Positions 1 through 14,613 of a stretch of 64,000 bases of DNA are shown here, piece after piece; position 1 is the stretch's first letter; each line of letters starts with the position of its first letter. The translations under genes and the position numbers were made by a program. The DNA is from Ditylenchus dipsaci (Eukaryota > Nematoda > Chromadorea > Rhabditida > Anguinidae): contig SADC01001181.1 in NCBI GenBank assembly GCA_004194705.1, forward strand, positions 62,001 through 126,000, written 5' to 3'. Under the pieces are notes generated by a model. The model worked only from the letters and a program-made list of their open reading frames with translations, made no database searches and was not told the origin of the DNA.

Positions 1-1
1 G

Positions 2-90
2 AGCAACAAAGATGACAGTGAAAACAGAGAAAGGAGCCAGAATTTTCAACCAAATGCTGAAAAGCCCCACTCAGGAATTTAATTTTTTTG
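2..90 (+). CDS. possible 3' end of a coding exon, cut by the window edge
   Basis: The first 90 bases are open in one plus frame and end in TAA at 88-90. The translation is hydrophilic (rich in N, E, Q, S, K) and reads more like protein than the AT-rich sequence after it. It would be the last codons of a gene lying before the window. I do not recognise the product, and the stretch is too short to exclude chance. Confidence 0.25.
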
Positions 91-1688
91 CTGTTTTAGC
101 TGCTTCGCAACTATGGGCGCACGTTTGAGCCCTTCTTAACGTATGCTGGCCTACTGTGAACCTAAATTGTGGTACGCAAACAGATAAATTTATCTGAACC
201 GATAAATTTATCTGCCACGCAAAAGTTTATAGGGCAGATAATAAATTATTTCTGTCGCGTAATAAAAATAATTGAACACCGAAATTTAAATTCTGAAACC
301 ACCGAACATTTAAATTTTCGTTGTACTAATTTCATTGTGGTAACTCCTCATGCTCCTGCGGGTGCGCGCGTGATGTGTTCACAAAAATCTTGATTTTTCC
401 ACCCATTCGTTAACTGCCTACTGATTTTCATCTAAAAATGATGTTGATCTGACCGATAAAATTTTAAGAGGAGGAGCTGTTTTTGATAAATGATCTAACA
501 CGTGTGTCTGATGCAGTTTTTGTGCTCTATAACGTGATGTTTTTCTTTTCAAAAGATGCCTTATGAAATTTTGAGAAAATTACGAAACCAAGCCACAACC
601 ACCTGAATTTTCGTTTAAAAGAGCCAGGTTTCTTGTGGGCTTTTGGGGTCAAACTGTTCTGGCTTGAATTTAGTGATATCGGCTTGTTGTCTCATGAGTC
701 TTTGCATTAGTACTGTCGCATTTTTCACGCTGAAAATTTTGATAAATTGCAGTCTCTGTTTTTTTTTCAGAAAATCGGCCAGGAATATGCCAAACCAGGT
801 ATTCTTCAAATTTCGATACCAGGAAAACAGCCGGTTTAACCTCTTCTGCTGTAATTTCTGACTGACTTTCGTTGAATTTTCGTGCTGATTTTCCGCTCGT
901 TTTGTAGCTCTGGAATTTCTCTTCACATATTGACCAAGTATTGAGCATATACAGCTGCGACATGCTCTTGAGCGACTTTAAGTGGAAATTTGACAGGTGA
1001 AAAAATGGTGGTTTTGTGAGTTGGACGCTGGATGTACTACTTTTTGCAGACACATTGCAGCTTACATACACTTATTCGAAAGAGCAGATTTCGGCGGTCA
1101 TTTTGACGTATCACAGTCATAGATGTGGCTTGAAGATGAGTAGTGTCCGCCTCTCAGGAGATTGTCCGATTTCCTCAAAATGGTCGAGTGCTGCAAACAG
1201 GTTATTAAGTCACTTCATCATACCGAACACCCGTACACCTACATATGAGAATGATCTACGTGAAATTCTGCACTAGAAACATCGGTTGTTTCGTTCAGTC
1301 TTTCTCGTGTTAAATAACCCCTTTCTGTAATAACCCGGTTTATTTCAGAGCAAACGGGTTTCTTTATTGCGATTCAAATGGTTTTGAGACCGAAAACCGT
1401 AAAGTTAATTTTTTATTGAGGACTGACAAATACACATTTGTCATGCTGAAAGTTTTCATAGTGATGTTTGGAACCATGATTTGGGATTTCTGTTAATGGT
1501 GGCAGTTCATTGGTAGCTTGGACCACCATTTACAATGCCTATATTGCTCATTTCTATGGCCTTTTGATCACATCGTAGCGAAGGCGAGGGATTTGGTAAT
1601 GTTGTTGCATGGTAAATTTGATGTCCGTCTGGTTTTGTTCGCAACATTGAAAAATAAAAAAAATATTCAAAATGCATTATTAATAATA
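91..1688. other. no convincing gene; AT-rich intergenic DNA
   Basis: Short ORFs occur on both strands, including a minus ORF of 133 codons at 670-1071, but none has a recognisable domain, splice pattern or codon bias. Bases 100-160 hold the end motif CTTAACGTATGCTGGCCTAC, which recurs with small changes near 4465, 55110, 55190 and 63570 and marks a dispersed repeat family. Confidence 0.5.
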
Positions 1689-1937
1689 CACTCAACCCCC
1701 GCTATAGTGACACTCCTTTTTGAATTAGGGGTGTCACTATAGCGAGTACCCGCGGGTCTTTTCGACAAAACTTTTTTCGTTTACGTAACGACCGGTGAAT
1801 CTAGAATCTCTATGATTTTTGTGATTAGACTGACGAATCAGATTCGGCAAAATATTTCAAAAACTGAGGTGAAAAAAAGTGTCAGACCCTAGGTGGGAAC
1901 GAACTTTTGGGGGTGTCACTATAGCGGGGGTTGACTG
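1689..1937. mobile_element. pogo/Tigger-like MITE, 249 bp
   Basis: The ends are inverted: the left begins CACTCAACCCCCGCTATAG and the right, read in reverse complement, begins CAGTCAACCCCCGCTATAG. Both sides are flanked by TA (1687-1688 and 1938-1939). Terminal CAGT(C)AACC with a TA target duplication is typical of pogo/Tigger-type Tc1-mariner elements. There is no transposase, so it is non-autonomous. Confidence 0.8.
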
Positions 1938-2184
1938 TACCAGATATACTATAGACTTAAAAATATTGGACACAAAACCGATAGGATAAAGTCTGTTTGT
2001 AAGCTGCCTAGGTCGGTTCATACGTCCTCCAAATATGATCCATGCAATGATCATCCTTAGAATAAGAAAACGCAATGTCCAAATAGTTGCGATTCAAGAC
2101 TGCTTCGTGATCATGAAAGAGCTCAGAATTCCAGAATTCACCGCCAAGCATTTCCCTAAAGTAATATAAAGCATTTTACTTTTG

Positions 2185-2525
2185 AATGGGCAAAACTTTC
2201 TTTGTCACAGATTCACTTTTTTTCTTTCACAGATTTCCTCATTTTTGTCAGAGCTAAAACAAACGAAGTACTTTCAGAATTGGTCAAAAAAATTGTCGCC
2301 AAAAAAATAATTTTTAGCGAAAAAGCTTAAAACATGGTAGAAACGTCATAGAAAAATATTATGCCGTTATGAGAAAAAAAAATTGTGACCAATCTTGAAA
2401 GTGCTTGGTCCCCCTGTGGTTTTAGTTCAATCTGTGACAAAAATGGGGAAATCTGTGACAAAATACATGAATCTCTGACAGAAAAAAGTAAATCTGTGAC
2501 AAAAGAAAGTTTTTTTGCCCCTTTT
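2185..2525. repeat. imperfect palindrome with TCTGTGACAAA subrepeats
   Basis: Bases 2190-2265 carry copies of TTTGTCACAGATT, and 2425-2520 carry the reverse complement AATCTGTGACAAA several times. The flanks, near 2200 (GGGCAAAACTTTC) and 2505 (GAAAGTTTTTTTGCCC), are also inverted. This is a small example of the foldback pattern with repeated arms seen elsewhere in the window. Confidence 0.6.
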
Positions 2526-2858
2526 AAATATAGGGTAATTAAAAGTCGCCTTTTTCAAACTATTTATTAAAACTTTTTTTATTAAATTTTTCAGACGGTG
2601 CACTTTCTCAGATTTATACAATTTTAAACCAAATTTCCGAGATCAAAGGTTTAATAAACTTTGTTATTTTTTGCATCTACCGTATATTTTCTAATAAAAA
2701 CCCGAATTCTGAAAAACGACCTATAAATGCATGTATATCTGTGCCGGTGGGGTGCGTAAATGATTTGCGAAATGTAGAGATCAAGAAGTTCTAAAAGAGG
2801 AAACATAAACAGACTTTTCGATCTATTTTGAAAACTTCTTGATATCTGCATATTGTAG

Positions 2859-2992
2859 ACAATTAGATGTTTTTGTGACATTATTTGCACCTTATATAAA
2901 CAAGGAACTTCTTAGGAATGTGCACCACATTCCCGAAATTGTAGAAAAGTATGTGACAATTTATGCTTTAGAAAATGTGGCGCACATTATGA
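2859..2992 (+). CDS. exon-like open segment, product unknown
   Basis: A stretch of 134 bases runs from an acceptor (TATTGTAG, ending 2858) to a strong donor (GTAAGT at 2993). It is open in one frame for 44 codons with a leucine/isoleucine/valine-rich, helix-like protein pattern. Phase is 2 at the start and 1 at the end. It could be an internal exon of a plus-strand gene whose next intron holds the foldback element at 3040-4475. No neighbouring exon was found, and I do not recognise the protein. Confidence 0.35.
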
Positions 2993-3039
2993 GTAAGTTC
3001 TCTTTTTTGATTTCCATTTTTTGCTGTTTGGGACACACA

Positions 3040-4475
3040 TTTGAGCCCGTCCTAACGGGCAAAGCTTTTCCTTGCTGCTGAAAGACTTCTTTTTGCTCCT
3101 AAAGGACTTTTTTTTGCTGCTAATTTTTTTGCTGCAAAAAGACTTTTTTTTGCTGCAAAAAGACTTTTTTTTGCTGCAAAAAGACTTTTTTTGCTCCCAA
3201 AGGACTTTTTTTGCTGCTAATTTTGTCTGCTGCAAAAAGACTTTTTTTGCTCCAAGAAGACTTTTTTTTGCTGCAAAAAGACTTTTCGTGCTGCAAAAAG
3301 ACTTTTTTTGCTGCTAAAATACTTTTTTTTGCTGCTAAAATACTTTTTTTGCTGCAAATATTCTTTTGCTTCACATGCCTTCTTCGCAGCATTTTTCACT
3401 AGAAATATCAATTATTATACATATTTTGCGGTCAATTTGTCCACAAAACTTTTATTATTTCTTAGGAACGAATAAACCATGCTATTCAACCCAAATTGTG
3501 TGCTGAAAACAGTTTGTTGAGACCAAAATCCTGTTTTGACTACCTAGAATCTTTAATACCCTGGGTTATTTATTTAAAAAAACAGTACCCACTTTAAGGT
3601 CGTCGCGACTTATGCACTTGAACGGGGGGGGGGCGCACTTTATATTGATTTGAGAAAAGTGTTTAAACATCTGCTTAGTAACTTTTTTACGCTCAGAATG
3701 ATTTAAAGCTATTTTTTGACACCTTCCTAAATGAAAAATCAACTTTTTGGAAAAAAATTCAACCAAAATTTAAGTTTTATTTAATTTTTGCCCCTGAAAT
3801 GCATAAGTACCAGGTAGTCGACCTTAAAATTAAGGAAATCATTCAGATTGAGGATGTATATAATTATATCATGCCTAGAGCAGTGCCTTGAGTGATTTAG
3901 TGTGTATGAATTTAGTGTGTATGAAAAGTCGGTTTTTGCCGCGAAATTTTTAGGCGGTACTTAAGTTGTTCAGCCGGACCCCACCTGGAGAATAAGGAAC
4001 TACCTAGGTTTCGAAAGTGTGATTAATTGATCTGTGGATGAATTGACGTGTGGACGAATTGGCGAATGCACGAATTGACTGTGGACGCATTGACTGTAAA
4101 CGAATTGACCGAAAAATATGTATAATAATTGATATTTCTAGTGAAAAATGCTGCGAAGAAGGCATGTGAAGCAAAAGAATATCTGCAGCAAAAAAAGTAT
4201 TTTAGCAGCAAAAAAAAGTATTTTAGCAGCAAAAAAAAGTCTTTTTGCAGCACGAAAAGTCTTCTTGGAGCAAAAAAAAGTCTTTTTGCAGCAGACAAAA
4301 TTAGCAGCAAAAAGAGTCCTTTGGGAGCAAAAAAAGTCTTTTTGCAGCAAAAAAAGTCTTTTTGGCGCAAAAAAAAGTCTTTTTGTAGCAAAAAAAATTA
4401 GCAGCAAAAAAGAGTCCTTTGGGAGCAAAAAGAAGTCTTTTAGCAGCAAGGAAAAGCTTTGCCCCGTCCTAACAT
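3040..4475. mobile_element. foldback element with subrepeat arms (TTTTTGCTGCAAAAAGAC type)
   Basis: The left arm (about 3040-3420) is an array of units close to CTTTTTTTGCTGCAAAAAGA. The right arm (about 4125-4475) is its reverse complement. Both arms share the same outer end (GCAAAGCTTTTCCTTGCTG near 3060, inverted near 4445) and the same inner end (TATTATACATATTTT near 3415, inverted near 4110). About 700 bases lie between. The long K/F-rich open frames in both arms are products of the repeat, not genes. Confidence 0.8.
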
Positions 4476-5559
4476 AGGCTGGCCCACCGCATTTTTTTCT
4501 AGTTAAAGCGAGCAGCTAAATTTTCACGACAAGAAATTTCTTTATACATGGCGCAGTGGATAAGCGTTAGTTTTTTTTAGCTTAAAATGGTGTGTAGGTT
4601 CCAGTGAGATGAGCCACAAAAAATTGGTAACTTGCCTTGCAAATAGGTCGAATCAAAAAGTGACACAAACACGATTTTTTTACGATTTCGAATTTGGCAA
4701 AATGTGAATTTTTTAAACTTTTGCTCAGTTGTTCGAAATTTTTGTCGGTCAACCGGAAACAATCGAACTTCTCCTGAGGAGAAAACGAAAATTTATGTGA
4801 TTGGGTTAGACCAAAGACAAAGGGAGCTATTGCCATTTGAAGTTAATAAGCCAAAAAGTAGAGTACCCGAAAATTGACTTAGTTAAAATGAATGGTTCTC
4901 GAAGATTTTTCCTTTTTAAAACTGAAAAATTTTAACGGTTTTGAACTCCCTATGAAATTTGCCACAAGATAGATAAAAAAAAGGAAAAAAAATTCCGGCA
5001 TGACCAGGCCATGGTTCATTCTTACAGATTATGTCTTTTAAAGTTTAAAGCTTTAGCGTGCCGTCAAATGGGCTACTAATAAAAAATTTGTATAAAGATT
5101 AAAAAATCGAGGGTGTCCGAAAGTGGGGTTGAATTCTACGGCACACCCCGAATAGGATATAAAATATTTTGGAAACAATCGATTAGAAAATAAAGTCATT
5201 TGAGAAAAAATTCAAATAAGAAACTATTTGTCTTGGCACGAATTGTTTTATAAATAACGTTTTGGCATTTAAATGCTTTTAGAAATATCTGTTTTCGGGA
5301 ATAACGAAGCGAAACAAATTGATTCAGGACCTTTACTGCTCGCTATTTGCTCTAAGCTTTTTGAACCGGAAATACCTCCAAAACCTGACAATTCTATATT
5401 GAACTAAAGATAAAATCGAACCATGGTATGCTTCCCGAAATTGTGCGCTGAACACGGCTTGATAATACCAAAATGACGAATCAACTACTCAAAACCCCAC
5501 TACCAGAGTAGTGAGCGTTAAGAGGGAATGCTCACTCGTTTTAAATGGTCCGCCGCCAA

Positions 5560-5755
5560 TTCAAAAAATTTTCCTAATCATTGGACTTCTGTACGGATTT
5601 TTCAGCTTGATTTCTAACAAAACTAAACCTAAAATTGGATTCTAGACCTTGTTTTGTTAGAAAGCAACTTGAAAACCTCGTACAGTAGTTCAATGATTAG
5701 GCAAAAATTTTGAATTGGCGGGGACAAATTTTGAACAGGTGAGCATGCCCCTTTA
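5560..5755. mobile_element. palindromic MITE, copy 1
   Basis: Arms CCTAATCATTGGACTTCTGT (5572 onward) and ACAGTAGTTCAATGATTAGG (about 5682-5701) are inverted, with AACAAAAC/GTTTTGTT nearer the centre. A diverged second copy is at about 13060-13278; both end next to CAGGTGAGCATGCCCCTTT-like sequence. Confidence 0.65.
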
Positions 5756-5804
5756 ATTTTCGCATTATACAACAAAATAATCGTCTAGCATGTTGTTTCC
5801 TTAA

Positions 5805-6005
5805 AGAGCCATTGCCGTCCCCGACAATGAGAATTTTAAATGTTTGAATGGGCGCGGGACAGTTCTCTTTCGTCTTTCATTTTACTCTTTTGACTTGCTT
5901 CGAATGACTCAAAAGAGTACAATGAAAGACGAAAGAGAACTGTCCCGCGCGAATTCAAACATTTGAAATTCTCGTTGTCGGGGACGGCAATGGTCCTTTA
6001 AAGGG
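5805..6005. mobile_element. near-perfect hairpin repeat, about 200 bp
   Basis: GGACAGTTCTCTTTCGTCTT and its inverse, together with CGTCCCCGACAA and its inverse TTGTCGGGGACG, form two arms of about 90 bases around a short loop. Related full copies lie at 47360-47540 and 46085-46295, and a half copy at 33565-33640. This is a dispersed hairpin MITE family. Confidence 0.75.
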
Positions 6006-6325
6006 GCATGCTCGCCGCCGATGGGGATATTTTGAAAGGCGGGTACCGGCAAAATTCAAACGAGAATAAATTTGACAAAATTTTGGAAATGTCGAGGAAA
6101 AATTGTACCTCTAGCGAGAATCAAACCAACGGCCAACTTTCGCAGTTGGCCGTCGCTATCCCACTAGGTCACCGATGCTATTGAACAGAGGGAGTGTTTC
6201 TGATTACTTATTCCCTGCAGGCTACTCAACTAAAATTTATTTTAAAATAATTCTCGTTTGAATTGTGTTATCTGATACCCGCCTTTCAAAATATTTCCAT
6301 CGGCGGCGAGCATGCCCTTTTAACT
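5998..6325. mobile_element. inverted-repeat element with a tRNA-like core
   Basis: The ends GGGCATGCTCGCCGCCGATG (6004) and CATCGGCGGCGAGCATGCCC (about 6299) are inverted, as are ATTTTGAAAGGCGGGTA and its partner. The core (about 6110-6185), read on the minus strand, has an A-box-like TGACCTAGTGGGATAGCG and a B-box-like GGTTTGATTCTCGC around a stable stem, so it may derive from a tRNA. Another A-box-like stretch (GTGGCCTAGTGGTAAGC) lies at 13726-13742. Confidence 0.6.
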
Positions 6326-6704
6326 ATTTGTTAATTACGCATTCTCAATTTTGAAATTGTGACACCTCGGAAAGTAACAGCAAAAAATTTTTAAAATTTG
6401 AATTCGAGCTACAATTTTGGCAAATTTAAAATTTTGAATTTGCGCCTCATCAATTTTTAAATTCTTCGGCTGTTTAGGATGCACATTTGTGCCTGTACCA
6501 TTGGTTATGTTTAACCTCCTGAAATCAAAAAAAAAATTTAAAAAACTACACGTAATATCACCAGGGTAAAAATGTTTAAAAAATTATATTAAGCAGTGAA
6601 AAGTGGTTTTAAGAGGTGGTTTTCGGTTATTTTTTAGAAAAATCAGAGCGTGACGTATACTAAGAAATTGCCCTCATGCTCAGCAGATATCCACTTAAAT
6701 AAGA

Positions 6705-7880
6705 TAAGGACACCCGGGCAGTGTTGTTCCAGCGCCGGGATCGGCGCCGGCGCCAGCGCCGGCGCCGACCCTTTCTGAAAAAAGTCCCCAGCGCCAGCGC
6801 CGAGCGCCTCCCTTAAAAAATTTTGGCTCCGGCGCCAGCGCCGGCGCCGACCTCTTTTGCAAAAATGCCCCAGCGCTGGCGCCAGCGCCGGCGTTCATGG
6901 CAGCGCCGACGCCGGCGCCGGCTTGATAATTTTGCTTTTGCTGTAAATTTCTTGAAAAATTCCTATTTTTTTTAACAGTATGTTTTTTACAGTGAAAGTG
7001 ATAATAATTATTTGCTATCTATATCGATTAGCAGCATACTGTTTATATTTCCTCTATTGGTTCCTCATGATGAGTGGATTTTGAAGTACAGGGTGTTTAA
7101 AAAAATCCGCAGAATTTGAGATGGCTATAACGTTTTTCCAGAACGAATTTCTGTTTTCACTAATCCTTTTCTCTTGACGGGCAATTTCGTTAAATGTATA
7201 ATGTCATAAGTATGATTTTCGCTTGTTCCCCCTGTTGTTTCGGGTTTTAGCCATCTAGGAGCCACCTACAGACCAGGACCACAAACGGACCAAGCGAAAA
7301 CCGTATTTTGACATTATACACCAAATGAATTGCCCGTCAAGAAAAAATGGTTAAAGGAAACAGAAAATAGAAATTCGGTCTCGGAAACAACTTATAACCA
7401 TTTAAAATCCTGTGGATTTCTCGAAACACCCTGTATTTTTTTTATGCTGAGCAATAAGTCCATATAGGTGGAGTTATTAGAGAAATGGAAGTTCATGAAA
7501 GGAATAGGTAATCCATACTAGTCTTGTAAAAATAAAAGTTGTGTGAATTACTTTTTCAACAACAGCATATGATACCCTGGTTATGTTACGAAAATTAACT
7601 AAAAAATTAAAGAAAATAAATAAAATATTTAAAGAAATGAAAGAAATTGCAGCACAAAAGTTCTGATAATTTAGTTTAATATTAAGAATAATTGTCTTTC
7701 TCAATTTTGAGCTGTTAAATTTTAGAAACAGCGCCGGCGCCATAATCGTTCAAAAACAGCGCCGGGGCAAGCGCCGGGACGAATTTTTTTTTTCATTGGC
7801 CCCAATGCCGGCGCCGAGCGCCGGCCCGGCGCTGTTTTTTCCCGGGCAGCGCCGGCGCCGGAACAACACTGCACCCGGGT
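6705..7880. mobile_element. foldback element with GC-rich arms (GGCGCCGGCGCC repeats)
   Basis: The left arm (6705-6925) and right arm (7725-7880) are arrays of GCGCCGGCGCCAGC-type units in opposite orientation. The outer ends CCCGGGCAGTGTTGTTCC and GGAACAACACTGCACCCGGG are inverted. GC content in the arms is far above the surroundings. The 67-codon open frame in the left arm (A/G-rich) is a by-product of the repeat. A smaller palindromic element is nested inside at 7086-7434. Confidence 0.8.
7086..7434. mobile_element. nested MITE with ACAGGGTGTTT ends
   Basis: The left end is TACAGGGTGTTTAAAAAAAT and the right end is TCGAAACACCCTGTA, with imperfect inverted similarity running inward for about 150 bases (for example TTTTCGCTTGTTCC/GGACCAAGCGAAAAC). 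It sits entirely inside the GC-arm element at 6705-7880, so it inserted later. Confidence 0.7.
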
Positions 7881-8039
7881 ATACTATTTCGCGGTCTTGA
7901 AAATAGGTTTTCAGTCAGGTCACTAAGCTACCCTGATACTGAAGTTTTGAGTAGTGCATTCGCCACTTTGGTATTATCAAACCGTGTTCAGCGCACGATT
8001 TTGGGTAGCTTACCATGGTCTGATTTAATTTTTATTACA

Positions 8040-9050
8040 GTTTAAAATTAATTTTTATTACAGTTTTTTTCGGGTTCGGGAGGTGGATACCTGTTTGGGT
8101 GGTTACCCATTCCGAGGTGGATGTGCGATGATAACCACGTCAAATTGTTAAGATAACTTGACTTTCTTTCAAGACAAAAATAACCCGAAAGGCATACCAC
8201 AAATGACAACCCCTGTAATAACCTCCAGACCATAGTTGGACGCCTCTGAAAAACCACCGCCACCGCCGCCGCCGACCTCATTTTCAGCCGCCGGCGGCGG
8301 CGGCGATCATGCTCCATACCCCAGAAATAAACTATGCTCCATACCCTCCCCTATTTGAAATAACCCAAGTTATTACAGTGGGGAGGTATGGTAATTTCTC
8401 CCGAGCCCCAAATTGAGGAAGGAAAGAAAAATACTTTATCAATTATATCCTGAATTAATTTTACTCACTTATTTTCACCCAGAAATAATTGTTCCCGAAA
8501 CAATTCCTGCCAACACAAATTGTTTCTTATTTGAATTTTTTCACAAATGACTTTATTTCCTAATCGATTTTTTCCAAAATATTTAATATCTTTTATGGGG
8601 TGTGCCAATTCTACCAACGAGAGAAAAATAGCGTTTTTCTAGTGTTAGTACGACAAAATTAAATGCTTCACCTACTGCTCCAACAAATCATAGGAAAAGT
8701 CAAATACTGTCTATTTTGAATGACCGTGAGTTTGTTTAAGTTTACAGTTTGTAAATTTAAATAGATTATAAAAAATTATAAAAAAACTACCAAAGACCAA
8801 CTAACTTTATTTATTCATTTATCTGCAGACTAACAACAAACTAGTCACCGCCAATGGATTATTAAACCAAAATAGCAGGCGAAAATCACACTGCGATACT
8901 CAAGCTACCACATACAAAATAAATAATTAAAAAAGATTGTGGATATAGTTGATTGTTTTGTTTCATGTGTTTAAGTAAAAAGCTATTGAAAAAGCCAAAA
9001 AAATGGATTATGTGAACTGTAGTTGTCCTAGACTTCAACCATTGCCCCAT
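8040..9050. other. repeat-rich spacer downstream of GAPDH
   Basis: A GC-rich inverted stretch of GCCGCCGCC/GGCGGCGGC occurs near 8255-8305. The rest is AT-rich with no supported gene. AATAAA signals for GAPDH on the minus strand lie at 8806-8815 (read as TTTATT on the plus strand), giving a 3' UTR of roughly 240 bases. Confidence 0.5.
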
Positions 9051-9052
9051 TA

Positions 9053-11747
<2,695 letters not shown>

Positions 11748-11749
11748 GA

Positions 11750-13059
11750 CTATTGTTGAATTAGACACAAAAGCAAATTGGGATAGAGAAAATAAGTTTT
11801 TAACTTTGAGAATTGACCTGAACATCATTAATTAGTGGAAGAAGATCGCAAAGACATAAACACACTAAATACATATTACTTAGTTGTAGTGATAATAAAC
11901 AAGTCACGATCCTCTAAACTAATAAGTTCGACGATAGCAGACTAATTATATAGGTTTCTGGTTTTCTGAAACGGGCGTAACTATTGCACCAAGCGAAATT
12001 TCAATAAGCTGGTATTTAATTTTTTATTAATAATGCTGGTGAGGATTGAAATTTCGCTGTTGTCAAGGCCAGTTTATCTAGTAAAAATTGCTACCCTTGC
12101 TGAAAGGTGTGTTTTTCCGCAAAATCCAACGCTATAATCAATATTGGCCGATTTCAGAGAGGCAGTTTGAACTGACCACTGCACGCTCTTCTATTCGGCA
12201 GGCGGTGGCTATGGCCTAAGAAACCGACATAGAACAAGACGAAAGGATGAATATTTGGTATTTGCAAACGATGATTCAAATACTGTTTACCTAAAATTTT
12301 ATATTGTTTGATTCGCGCCTTAGGCACCAAGAGTTTGAAAAATAAACGTCCTGCTCCAATTAACGCCACGCTCTAATAAATGCCTCCTTTGAGGGACTTT
12401 GAAAAATAAATGTTGCAGGGCGAATATTAGAGGGAATACGGTATTATTTTTTTGCATTTGATTTTTTTCGAGCATGTGAAAAATCTCTATATAGTATTTG
12501 GGTCGGTGGGTGGTTGGTTCACACTTTTTATGAATTATCAAAAAATGTGGTCATAGAGGGCTCAAAATTTTTTGTTGCATATGTTTTTAGATTCGCCTTG
12601 ATGACAGTTTTCGTTTAAAAAAAAGAGCGGCGCAAAATTCGCATTTTTAAGAGGGCGTTGACAAAAGTATGCAGGCTTTTTTTGAAAAAAATATCATATT
12701 TTCAAAAATTTTGTTCTCAAATTCAAATTTTGAATTTATTCAAAACTACATGTGTCTTGGACGGAAAACTGCTTTCGGCGCGAGCTGGCATTGCGTTAAC
12801 ATTTTTTACAAGGTGGATAGGCGCCTTACAGGCGCCTTTAATGCATTCCTTCCGTGCGTTGATCATTTAAGTAGCAGATGCCACTGGCATTTCCCAATCC
12901 AAAGTAAGCGTCTTTCATGAAAATGTGAAACGAAAAAACAAAACGGTTTTACTCAAAATCCAAAAAATACCGCCTAAAAAATATTTCGAGTTGGATTTCG
13001 TGCTCAACACGAAAAACTACCCTAGGAGTGTCCTACGGGATGTAATGAAAATATTCGAA
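11750..13059. other. intergenic, no gene recognised
   Basis: AT-rich spacer upstream of GAPDH. Bases 12320-12445 include AATATTAGAGGGAATACGGTA, a single end of the TA-flanked CCGTATT MITE family seen complete at 36828-37042. Short ORFs on both strands lack recognisable domains. Confidence 0.45.
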
Positions 13060-13278
13060 ATTTGCCCCGTCGACTCGAATTTTTTTCCGAATCATTGAAC
13101 TTCTGTAAAAGTTATTCAGCTTGGTTTCGAACAAAACAAGGTCTAGAAATTAAATTTTTAAAAATTAATACTGGGCCTTGTTTTGTTAGAAACCAAGCTG
13201 AGAACTCTATATAGAAATTCAATGATTCGGAAATCTTTTTGAATTGGCGGGGACACAATCGTAACAGGTGAACATGCC
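13060..13278. mobile_element. palindromic MITE, copy 2
   Basis: CCGAATCATTGAACTTCTGT and its inverse TTCAATGATTCGG flank a centre with AACAAAACAAGG/CCTTGTTTTGTT. It is a relative of the element at 5560-5755 and is followed by the same CAGGTGAACATGCCCCTTT sequence. Confidence 0.65.
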
Positions 13279-14138
13279 CCTTTAACACGGCAATTCCGGC
13301 TGTAACGACGATTTACCCTGGGCACTTGAGCACTTCGGACGGCTTCTTGTTGTTTTTAAATGGGAGAATTGTGCTAAACGGGAGAATTGTGCTTTTCGAG
13401 GGTGCTGTACCACAATTTTTCCGTCTGATTTTGTGATATTCGTGTTCCCCGTGAAAAAATACACCAGGGTAAACCGTCATTACAGTCGGGAATTTCTGTG
13501 TAGAAGGGGCATGCTCGCTGCCGATGAGGATATTTTGAAAAGTGGGTACCAGGTCAATTCAAAAAATTTTTTTTTGAAATGCAAATTTGTTGAGTACTTT
13601 TTTGTAATAAGTAATCAAAAGAACCCTCACCGTTAAATAGCATTAGTGGCCAGAGTTGGGCAAAGATCAGATCAGACCAGATCGATCTGATCTAGATCGA
13701 TCTGAACTTTGCCCACTCCTGTTAGTGGCCTAGTGGTAAGCAGCGAAGGACTGTGGAAGTCTGCTCTATTCCAATTGGAAGCAATGTTTTTAGTTGGATT
13801 CAACCAAAATGCGACATTTTGATTCTCGTTTGAATTTCACTGGTACCTCAGGTATTTGCTATTAGCATGGTAATGCTTCCATACTGCCATTTCAAAGGTT
13901 TCTAAAATTTCACAAAAATGCAAGTGAAATAGCATTACCGTATTTACTGTATTAACTCCCGATGAGGAGTTTTTTTTTAACCCTTCTTCAAGGGCGGGGC
14001 TTATTAGAGGGTGGGAGTTATTTTTTAACGAAAATTTCAGTCTGGAATTTTTCATTCCCAAAAAGAGTGAAGTCTTTTTTGTTACGCTTTGTTTGTTGCT
14101 CTAACTTTTTCTGGTTCTTAGATTAGTCTGGTTCCTAG

Positions 14139-14232
14139 AAGAACTCCAGCTGCATGAAGGCAAAGGTTGTGCAGTAAACAAAAAGTGCTGCCAAAACGAC
14201 GATGCGGAAAGAAAGCCAGAATCTGTGGAATG
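14139..14232 (+). CDS. exon-like segment inside the TA-flanked element
   Basis: Ninety-four bases lie between an acceptor (GTTCCTAG, ending 14138) and a donor (GTAAAG at 14233), open for 30 codons. The translation is charged and contains an adjacent Cys pair (NKKCCQNDD). Product not recognised. The next exon is uncertain: the phase does not join directly to the segment at 14614. Confidence 0.35.
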
Positions 14233-14613
14233 GTAAAGCGTAAAAACTCGATCAAGTCCGTGGTAAATAAGTTAAGCATTAACAGAACAAGCATGAGAGA
14301 ATAAATTGGCAAGAAAAGAGAGCTAGAGTAACAAACGTGCGTTTTGGCTTGAACATCTTTTCGAAACTCCTTTTGTATTTAGGAGTAACAATTACAGAAG
14401 ATCTGAAAAATAAAACGACTCAATGGTGGACGACAAATGAGAAATTTAGATTTTGATATCGAGCGGGCAGGCTGAATTCGTGAAAAGACAACGAGCAAGC
14501 AGCTAATGTCTTGTCGTATTATCACTAACAAAGAAATGGAACTCTTTGAAGGAAGCGACCTCGAAGTTAACTTTTGAAATCTTAGTCTTGCACATTTGAA
14601 TTTTATGTTTTAG

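Noticed and set aside
670..1071. 133-codon minus-strand ORF near the window start
   Set aside because: Composition is dominated by Ser and Lys in the first half, overlapping frames on both strands are equally open, and no domain or splice evidence exists. Left unannotated.
3072..4477. Long open frames rich in Lys/Phe/Leu on both strands (for example 4023-4391 minus, 4148-4477 plus)
   Set aside because: They are translations of the TTTTTGCTGCAAAAAGAC subrepeats, whose unit keeps several frames free of stops. No start context, domain or splice pattern supports a gene.
13726..13800. tRNA gene candidate with A-box GTGGCCTAGTGGTAAGC
   Set aside because: No perfect B box or matching acceptor stem follows; it looks like a degenerate tRNA-derived repeat.
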